The translations under genes and the position numbers were made by a program. From assembly GCA_018241965.1 (NCBI GenBank), contig JAFECS010000041.1, positions 1 to 58,010 on the forward strand: a stretch of 58,010 nt of DNA. Direction: 5' to 3'. Below the pieces are notes generated by a model. It saw only the letters and a program-made list of their open reading frames with translations, had not been told where the DNA came from and searched no databases. Below, in pieces: positions 52,791 to 58,010 of this stretch; positions within the stretch are counted from its first letter, which is position 1; the number at the start of each line of letters is the position of its first letter. The DNA is from Pseudomonadota bacterium (GTDB lineage Bacteria; Pseudomonadota; Gammaproteobacteria; Berkiellales; Berkiellaceae).

Positions 52791-54293
52791 CTATTTCTTT
52801 TTACTCATTTCAAGAGCGCGCTGAACAAGCTCAGCTCTTTTAGGTTCATCAAACAAAGCAAGCTGATTTGCAAGTAATGCAGTTAATTCATCCATACTAG
52901 CAGCCTGGGCTGCAAAACCAGGAACAAAAGTGGCTGATTTTGTCAAAATATCTTCTGGCTTTTCATCTAATCTTTGATAGTAAGCTTCAATATCAAATTG
53001 CGCCCCTCCTTTTTTAGCAGCATACCATTTATTAAGGGTATCTTTTAGCGTGCCAGCACCAGGGTAAGGATCACGTGTGGCAATAAATTTAACGTATTCT
53101 TTTTCTTGCGTCGTTAATTTTACTTTTGCTAATTCTCTTTCGCATTCTGCACTGGTTTGCCAAGCTGTGCCTGCTTTTTCTTTTAGTTTTTCTATGCGAC
53201 GATCCAAAGTACCATCCTGCACCGCTTGAATAGCTTTTTGCTCTAGTTCATTTGCATGCAAGATAGCAATTTCTTGTTTTTTCTCTTGCGTCATGGCAGG
53301 AAAGACAACCCTTGAGCGTAATCTTCTTTGCAACCCTTCTGTTAATACAAAATGGGCTGAATTGGCTGCAGCAATAAAAATAACATCTGTTGCCGGAATG
53401 GCAACTCCCTCCACTTTATGGGAAGAAGTGCTATAACGATTAAATACGGTAGATAGTATTTCTTCTAATTCAGGATCTAAGGTTTGCGTCAACCAGCTGA
53501 TAACAGCGCTTTCCTCAACTTTTTTACCCCCTTTGGTAAAGGCCGCGCAAATATCATCTAAAAATACAATCACTGGCGCACGGCGTTTTTGGCGCGATGC
53601 TTGAACAACTGCACTAAAGACAATGCCTTCATTATATTCATTACACAGATTTGCTGCTTTATCACCAGTTAATTGCTCATTCTTCAGGTTGGCAAGAGAG
53701 GCGCGATAAACATGCAGATTTAGGCCTTTTTGTAAAATATCTTCTACTAATCGGGTTTTGCCAACGCCCGGTGGACCAATTAATAGTAAAGGGTTTGGCT
53801 TGGGATTCAGTGTTGGATTATTGATATATTGCACAAGCTGCTCGACAAATGCATTAATATCAGCCTGTACTTGCGGGTAATCATGCGATACCGCTTTTTT
53901 TAATTCCTCTTTAACCTCATCTTCAATTGGTTCATGAAATTCAATGCAAAGATCAAATATAGAATTAATAGCTTGTCTAAAATTAGTCAAAAATTGCGTA
54001 GACTGACCTTCATTTAATAAACGAATATAATTTGCAATTAAACTAAGTAATGCGTTTTGTTTATCCGCTGTAAGCTCAGATCTAAGACGATTCATTTTAT
54101 CATCAAATTCAAACAGATATTTAAGATCTTCGTTTAAACTATTAATATCTACCCATTTTGACTTAACTAGCTTGAGTAAGCCTTCATTTTTAAAGGATCT
54201 AGCTTCATTGGGATATTGGTAGCAAAAAAAGCTTAAGGCAGTAAAACCAACAGTTGCAGAAACAGCTAGTAAAGCAAGAGGACCATGATTCAT
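52791..54293 (-). CDS. Membrane-anchored AAA+ ATPase in radical-SAM operon
   Basis: 500 aa. N-terminal membrane helix (about 4-24), a helical region (about 30-140), then a AAA+ module: Walker A GPPGVGKT (173-180), Walker B VIVFLDD (241-247), a sensor-1 Asn in IAAANSAHF, and arginines in LQRRLRSRVVFP. The last 150 residues are helical with a lid-like region. The core resembles ATPases of the Lon/FtsH/CbxX class, but there is no protease domain. It follows the radical SAM gene by 16 bases, so it belongs to the peptide operon and may unfold, release or move the modified product. That role is inferred. Confidence 0.8.
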   Translation of the reverse strand: MNHGPLALLAVSATVGFTALSFFCYQYPNEARSFKNEGLLKLVKSKWVDINSLNEDLKYLFEFDDKMNRLRSELTADKQNALLSLIANYIRLLNEGQSTQFLTNFRQAINSIFDLCIEFHEPIEDEVKEELKKAVSHDYPQVQADINAFVEQLVQYINNPTLNPKPNPLLLIGPPGVGKTRLVEDILQKGLNLHVYRASLANLKNEQLTGDKAANLCNEYNEGIVFSAVVQASRQKRRAPVIVFLDDICAAFTKGGKKVEESAVISWLTQTLDPELEEILSTVFNRYSTSSHKVEGVAIPATDVIFIAAANSAHFVLTEGLQRRLRSRVVFPAMTQEKKQEIAILHANELEQKAIQAVQDGTLDRRIEKLKEKAGTAWQTSAECERELAKVKLTTQEKEYVKFIATRDPYPGAGTLKDTLNKWYAAKKGGAQFDIEAYYQRLDEKPEDILTKSATFVPGFAAQAASMDELTALLANQLALFDEPKRAELVQRALEMSKKK

Positions 54294-54309
54294 TTTTATA
54301 CTCTTCTCA

Positions 54310-55473
54310 TCAATTTACGGCAATACCCAGATTTTTTAACATTTCTTTTTCACAAAACCCATGATTAAGCATATAAGAAGCAACTCGCGCATAAAATGCA
54401 AATAACCCTTGGCAGATCCACGAGCGGTTATTAAATCCTTTGCTGTCGGTATAACGCGTTACTAAATCACCACCGCCACAAACGCGGTGCCAACAACAGG
54501 TTTTGCAATCATCAGGGACCGTGCTTAAAGCTTGGGAAATTTGAGAAAACACTGGTAGCTTGAATAGATCATATAAGCTATGTGTTTTGACATTAAACCC
54601 CGTATGCATGATGTCATTGGAGGTTGTCATCAGCTCAGAGACAGGACCAACGTCTCCGTTACTGGAAACATTCAACAGGTGTGGAATATCTTCAGTGCGA
54701 TCGTTCACGCCTCTGCCATAAACACTAGAGTACCCACCGGTAAAGCTTTCTAAAGCATCTTTGAAAAAACGGATTTTAATGTTGGGGTTGTCATCTTTAG
54801 TCCATTCATCAAAGAGATCACATAAAAATTTACCATAAAGTTCAGGGGAAACAGGCTCTTGGCTTTTATGAGGCGCATGCGGGAGCAGGAAATCCATGCT
54901 TTTTATGCCTAAATCATCGACAAAATGGCGGAAGATTCTTCTTGAATTAACTTCTGGATTGATAACACATAACACGCCAGGCATAGCTTCCAAGCCTTCA
55001 CTGAGCTTTTTTAACCCGATTATCGTTTTTTCGTAAGTGCTTTTACCTTGTTTGTTTAATCGGTAGATATCATTATAGATGCTTGGCCCGTCTAAACTAA
55101 CGCCGACACCAATATTGTACTTTTTAAATACCTCTATAAAATCCTGATTTACTAAGATAGCATTGGTTTGTAAGGTATATTCTACTTTAGCAACATCTTT
55201 GAGCGTGGAATTAAAAATCTCACACATATTAGCTAAATTTTGTGGGCCAATCATTAAAGGCTCGCCACCATGATAGCCAATACAAACTGTATCTAAATTT
55301 AGATCTTGGCAACCTTTTTTGAGAAAATCCGCAAATTGCTGAGTGGTTTCTAGTGAGGCATATGGGGGGTGTTGTTTGTAGCTTTCATCACCACCATAGA
55401 AAAAATAGCAATAAGTGCAATTGATATTACATCTCTCTACCATTTTATATACGCAGGTAATTTTATTGCCCAT
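54310..55473 (-). CDS. Radical SAM/SPASM peptide-modifying enzyme
   Basis: 387 aa. The SAM-binding [4Fe-4S] site is C15xxxC19xxC22 (CNINCTYC). GYHGGEPLM near residue 83 is the GGE motif. A C-terminal SPASM-type domain has cysteines at 323, 326, 327, 332, 354 and 374 (DDCKTCCWHRVCGGG; SWICQG), enough for one or two auxiliary clusters. The length and the CGGG block place it with anaerobic sulfatase maturase-like and cyclophane-forming peptide enzymes. No sulfatase is nearby; two short His/Asp-rich peptides immediately upstream are the likely substrates. Confidence 0.9.
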   Translation of the reverse strand: MGNKITCVYKMVERCNINCTYCYFFYGGDESYKQHPPYASLETTQQFADFLKKGCQDLNLDTVCIGYHGGEPLMIGPQNLANMCEIFNSTLKDVAKVEYTLQTNAILVNQDFIEVFKKYNIGVGVSLDGPSIYNDIYRLNKQGKSTYEKTIIGLKKLSEGLEAMPGVLCVINPEVNSRRIFRHFVDDLGIKSMDFLLPHAPHKSQEPVSPELYGKFLCDLFDEWTKDDNPNIKIRFFKDALESFTGGYSSVYGRGVNDRTEDIPHLLNVSSNGDVGPVSELMTTSNDIMHTGFNVKTHSLYDLFKLPVFSQISQALSTVPDDCKTCCWHRVCGGGDLVTRYTDSKGFNNRSWICQGLFAFYARVASYMLNHGFCEKEMLKNLGIAVN

Positions 55474-55508
55474 GGATAAACTTCACTTAAAAGCTTGGTG
55501 CTATCATG

Positions 55509-55742
55509 TTATAACCCATAGGAAGATTTATCGTGAATAGGTCTGGATTGTGAATGATCCGTATGAGAATCATTATGGATATGATTAGTGTGGGTTAATT
55601 GAGATATAATGCCCTTTTTAGCCTTAATCAAACTTTCCATTATCGAGCTTGTATCGGCATCTGATGTTTTTTCCAAAGTTACAGAACTTTTAAATTGAAA
55701 AAGCAATGCATCGTTTTTCTTCTTATCTGATGTATCTGACAT
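55509..55742 (-). CDS. Putative RiPP precursor B (His/Asp-rich core)
   Basis: 77 aa. The AAGAGG ribosome site is seven bases upstream. Leader-like part: DALLFQFKSSVTLEK (11-25). Core-like part: HTNHIHNDSHTDH (51-63), followed by SQSRPIHDKSSYGL. The core motif HTNH...DSHxD recurs in the adjacent peptide, and LLxQFK is shared in the leader. It is located four bases after that gene and 35 bases before the radical SAM gene. A modified peptide product is inferred. Confidence 0.75.
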   Translation of the reverse strand: MSDTSDKKKNDALLFQFKSSVTLEKTSDADTSSIMESLIKAKKGIISQLTHTNHIHNDSHTDHSQSRPIHDKSSYGL

Positions 55743-55746
55743 TTCA

Positions 55747-55956
55747 CTACCTCTTCATGGGCGTTTTAGCTGGATTTTGAGGTTTTTCAATACGATCTAC
55801 ATGAGAATCAGTATGATTCGTATGTTCTCGATGACATTGCGAATCACGATTTAAGTAATGCTCATTGAGAATTTGACTATTTTCTTTAAACTTATCTTGG
55901 GGGGTTTTAGCAAGAGCGTTTTTAAACTGCTCAAGTAAGTTTGTTACATCTGTCAT
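55747..55956 (-). CDS. Putative RiPP precursor A (His/Asp-rich core)
   Basis: 69 aa. Leader-like NLLEQFKNALAKTPQDKF (6-23); core-like HTNHTDSHVD (45-54) with a single Cys at 41; basic tail ending KTPMKR. It shares LLxQFK and HTNHxDSHxD with the peptide that follows, so they are diverged duplicates. It is the first gene of the operon. No strong Shine-Dalgarno is seen. A possible promoter lies at 56005-56034. Confidence 0.75.
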   Translation of the reverse strand: MTDVTNLLEQFKNALAKTPQDKFKENSQILNEHYLNRDSQCHREHTNHTDSHVDRIEKPQNPAKTPMKR

Positions 55957-56004
55957 TTTTAAGTTTTATCTACTAACTTAGAATTGCCAGAGATTCTATC
56001 AGAA

Positions 56005-56034
56005 TATTTATGACAAAAAAAGTTAACAGTTCAA
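56005..56034 (-). promoter_or_regulatory. Possible sigma-70 promoter of the radical-SAM operon
   Basis: On the minus strand TTGAAC, 18 bases, TAAATA, about 49 bases upstream of the precursor A ATG. Both boxes are imperfect. Confidence 0.35.
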
Positions 56035-56074
56035 ATGCTAGACATATTACTTTAAAAAATGAATTGATAATAGA

Positions 56075-56581
56075 TTAAAAGTTTCTTTTCTTGGCAGATG
56101 CTTTTTCAGTCAATTTTTCTGGTGCAATACCATTTTCTTGATCGTTATTTTGCGTAATCGATGATTTTTCTTCTAATTTATTTACCACAATTTTACCTGG
56201 CACCCCACGGGCATTTAACCCTGTATTAATAGCATAATAAGTATACTCACCCTTATTTTGCGGGCTGAAATGCCATTGAACTTTGCTATTACCATTAATA
56301 ACCAGGCTTTGTTGGGTCACGCTAGAAGTGCCATTAATAGAGCGCGTAAATACCTGTTGACCAAAATTACCAAAGTCAAAGGTAATGCTATCATTATTGC
56401 TATTGGTGATAACCAATAAGTAATCTTGGCCTGCATCTAAAGTAAAGTTTTGCGGTTCAAATAAAGGCGATTGAGCGCCGCCCACCACTTTCACATCCAG
56501 CAACAAGGGTTGGTTAGCGATTACTTGATTGGTTAGCTGCAAACTCAATAAAGTAAAAATAAAAATCCCTTTTTTAATCAT
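56075..56581 (-). CDS. Exported cupredoxin-like protein lacking evident copper ligands
   Basis: 168 aa. A signal peptide ends near residue 22. Residues about 25-135 have the beta-sandwich cadence of a cupredoxin (SPLFEPQNFTLDAGQDYLLVITN, SITFDFGNFGQQVF, KGEYTYYAINTGLNARGVPGKIVV). The His, Cys and Met ligand set is absent: only one His (QWHFSP) and no Cys remain in this part. It may therefore bind peptide or protein instead of copper. The C-terminal tail is disordered. Same strand, upstream of the peptide operon. Confidence 0.65.
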   Translation of the reverse strand: MIKKGIFIFTLLSLQLTNQVIANQPLLLDVKVVGGAQSPLFEPQNFTLDAGQDYLLVITNSNNDSITFDFGNFGQQVFTRSINGTSSVTQQSLVINGNSKVQWHFSPQNKGEYTYYAINTGLNARGVPGKIVVNKLEEKSSITQNNDQENGIAPEKLTEKASAKKRNF

Positions 56582-56586
56582 TTCAA

Positions 56587-57189
56587 TTATCCCGTTGCTT
56601 TTTGCTTTTGTTTTGCTTGCGGCGAAAAGGCTGCAATTTCTTCTGTAGTTAATTGCTTTTCTTCATTCGTTTCTGGATTGACGACGATAATTTTGCTAAA
56701 AGAATGTCCTGTTTTAGCTAAAGCCTCAACCAGCGGTTTTATGTCATTTTCATCATAAACCGTTAAATCAAAAATAAGATCGCGATCTTTAGCAGGAACT
56801 TTTTGCTCTTTACATTTTGCCAACCATTTGTCGTAGGAACTAACATAAGCACCTAGTGTTTGATTTAGGGCTTCGATGGATTCTTTAGTATTGTCTTTTA
56901 AATAAAAATTTGCTGTTTCATCGTGTAATGTAAAATTACAACCATGGCTTTTATTTTTAACTTCAAAATGAGTATCTTTTGCTTTGGTGTCTGTTATTTT
57001 TGCTTCTTCGGGTAAAGTCCAACCCGCTTTTCCTTTAAAAGCTTTGGCTAATGCTTGCGCAAAAGACACTCTTAAAAGTAATAAGTAAGGAACTTTGGCT
57101 TTCTTTTCTTGTTCATCTTCCCCAGCACTACTATCTTGCTTTTTGGAGGTAGCTTTTATGCTCGCTTTATTTTTTTTTGTTCTCGCCAT
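56587..57189 (-). CDS. Hypothetical protein with MARTK basic N-terminus
   Basis: 200 aa if the second of two tandem ATGs is used. The N-terminus MARTKKNKASIKATSKKQ is followed by an acidic-basic disordered segment to about residue 32. A folded part (about 33-185) contains LLLRVSFAQALAKAFKGKA, FTLHDETANFYLKD, DLIFDLTVYDENDIKPLV and FSKIIVVNPETNEEK. The tail is again basic (KQKQKATG). No signal peptide. It precedes the cupredoxin-like gene by five bases, so the two may be co-transcribed. Family unknown; the start resembles the histone H3 tail (see findings). Confidence 0.65.
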   Translation of the reverse strand: MARTKKNKASIKATSKKQDSSAGEDEQEKKAKVPYLLLLRVSFAQALAKAFKGKAGWTLPEEAKITDTKAKDTHFEVKNKSHGCNFTLHDETANFYLKDNTKESIEALNQTLGAYVSSYDKWLAKCKEQKVPAKDRDLIFDLTVYDENDIKPLVEALAKTGHSFSKIIVVNPETNEEKQLTTEEIAAFSPQAKQKQKATG

Positions 57190-57254
57190 CATCAGTGCTC
57201 TGCAGGTAATTCAAGCCAGATTCTATAAGACTAACTTATCCTGGTCAAGAGGTT

Positions 57255-57280
57255 GGGCGCATACAGGATGCGCCCCTACA
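57255..57280. repeat. REP-like half unit, family A (copy 4)
   Basis: GGGCGCATACAGGATGCGCC followed by CCTAC, a single inverted hairpin unit without its partner. It lies in the spacer between the MARTK gene and brnQ. Confidence 0.75.
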
Positions 57281-57309
57281 AGTAGGTTTTATCTTTGGTG
57301 TATGTACAC

Positions 57310-58010
57310 TTAAGATAGTTTCCAGAGTATCATCGCAATAATACTTGCATAAAAAGGGACTTTAACATAGGGAAAGCCGGTTAGTTTATATAAAATGTTA
57401 CAAACGGTTAGCACAATGATTGCTGGGTACCCTATTTCCATAATCGGGTGTAAAAAGCGCATGATGGCGCTAAAGCCTAAGGTTGAAAAAATCACCGTAA
57501 TCAAAATAGTGATTAGCATCATCCAGCCATAGCTATAGGGAATTTTTGCACCTAAGCGGGTATTCATAATTTCTACATGAATAACATCCACCACCGCAAC
57601 CGCTAAGCTCATCACCGTGGTAATACAGGCAAGGGCAATCGCAATATTGGCCACAACGGCTAACTTTGGCCCCAATAAATGCACGGCTAAGACAGCCAAA
57701 ATTTGCTCAGGCACTGCATTACCCAGAGCCTGGTGGTGCATGGCTGCACTAAAGCAAAGGCCAACATAGATTAATCCAAGCAGTGTGCCGCCGATGATAC
57801 TGGCCACAATATAGGTTGGTATAAGTTTATTTTTAACTTCTGCTTCAGTTTGAATAGTGAGCTTTTCTTTAAGCAACATCCAAATACTGACTGAGAAAAA
57901 GATCGAGGCTAACAAGTCCATCACATCATAGCCCACGGCTAATCCCTGAATAATAGCTGCAGCTGGCGTATGCTGGCTTACGAAGAGTTCTCCAGGCTGT
58001 ATAAAACTCA
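57310..58010 (-). CDS. brnQ: Branched-chain amino acid carrier BrnQ-like, 5' end outside window
   Basis: C-terminal 233 residues; the frame stays open to the window edge, so the start lies beyond it. At the edge the protein reads FIQPGELFVSQHTPAA then IIQGLAVGYDVMDLLASIFF, the BrnQ signature around helix 6. At least six membrane helices follow. It imports Leu, Ile and Val with a sodium ion or proton across the inner membrane. The C-terminal end (MILWKLS) is intact. Confidence 0.88.
   Translation of the reverse strand, partial: SFIQPGELFVSQHTPAAAIIQGLAVGYDVMDLLASIFFSVSIWMLLKEKLTIQTEAEVKNKLIPTYIVASIIGGTLLGLIYVGLCFSAAMHHQALGNAVPEQILAVLAVHLLGPKLAVVANIAIALACITTVMSLAVAVVDVIHVEIMNTRLGAKIPYSYGWMMLITILITVIFSTLGFSAIMRFLHPIMEIGYPAIIVLTVCNILYKLTGFPYVKVPFYASIIAMILWKLS

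Noticed and set aside
52791..54293. AAA+ gene as a Lon or FtsH protease
   Set aside because: Neither a Ser-Lys dyad domain nor an HExxH zinc site follows the ATPase module.
54310..55473. Anaerobic sulfatase-maturating enzyme
   Set aside because: The fold is similar, but there is no sulfatase gene in the window and two short peptide genes directly precede it.
55509..55956. His-Xaa-Ser repeat (Hxs) type peptides
   Set aside because: The histidine-rich cores do not show a regular HxS repeat, and a second radical SAM gene expected for that system is absent.

Overview
The window looks like chromosome of a low-GC (roughly 38-40 % by eye) gammaproteobacterium, most likely a host-associated member of the Legionellales (Legionella/Coxiella/Berkiella-like). 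Three things support this. One is the gammaproteobacterial housekeeping block accA-tilS-pyrG-kdsA-eno-ftsB-ispD-ispF-surE-yqaA-nlpD-rpoS. The others are Sel1-repeat secreted proteins and an organophosphate-type hexose-phosphate permease, both common in intracellular bacteria, and a scattering of lineage-specific proteins that look like host-directed effectors. The genus is an inference; no rRNA is present.

Layout. 1-5.1 kb: a secreted DUF4015-type glycosidase-like protein, SixA with an NTF2-like membrane protein, and a tyrosine recombinase translationally coupled to a photolyase. 5.1-7.5 kb: two paralogous Lys/Ala-rich membrane-hairpin proteins of unknown function. 7.6-12.7 kb: OPA permease, RidA, L,D-transpeptidase, a small peptide with a bacteriocin-type leader behind a Fur-box-like site, kdsB and a histidine phosphatase. 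12.7-17 kb: a conserved small protein and two divergent Sel1-repeat proteins. 17-20.3 kb: pantothenate/CoA genes coaX, panC, panB and a Rossmann/DUF2520 gene that may supply the missing ketopantoate reductase. 20.5-26.9 kb: a protein with three ubiquitin-interacting motifs, ispG, an RpoS-like sigma factor and a histone-H1-like protein, plus small membrane proteins. 27-37.4 kb: rmuC, a papain-like amidase, a repeat-rich secreted protein, an alpha/beta hydrolase, YchJ, a SerB-SerA fusion, argS and a VanX-type dipeptidase. 37.4-50.5 kb: an LHH-type nuclease, Nudix, thioesterase and then the long minus-strand housekeeping block.

50.8-57.2 kb is the most system-like accessory region. A bufferin-type operon (Cys-rich precursor, DUF692/MNIO enzyme, DUF2063 partner) runs on the plus strand. 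It converges on a minus-strand operon of two short His/Asp-rich peptides, a radical SAM/SPASM enzyme and a membrane-anchored AAA+ ATPase. Upstream of the latter lie a cupredoxin-like protein without an evident copper site and a basic protein starting MARTK. Both operons look like RiPP (post-translationally modified peptide) pathways; I cannot assign the second to any family I know. The window ends inside a brnQ-type branched-chain amino acid carrier.

REP-like palindromes with a GTAG foot, often as inverted pairs, punctuate the intergenic spaces and suggest a RAYT transposase elsewhere in the genome. No tRNA, rRNA, CRISPR array or complete insertion sequence was seen. All assignments were made by reading motifs and gene context without database searches.
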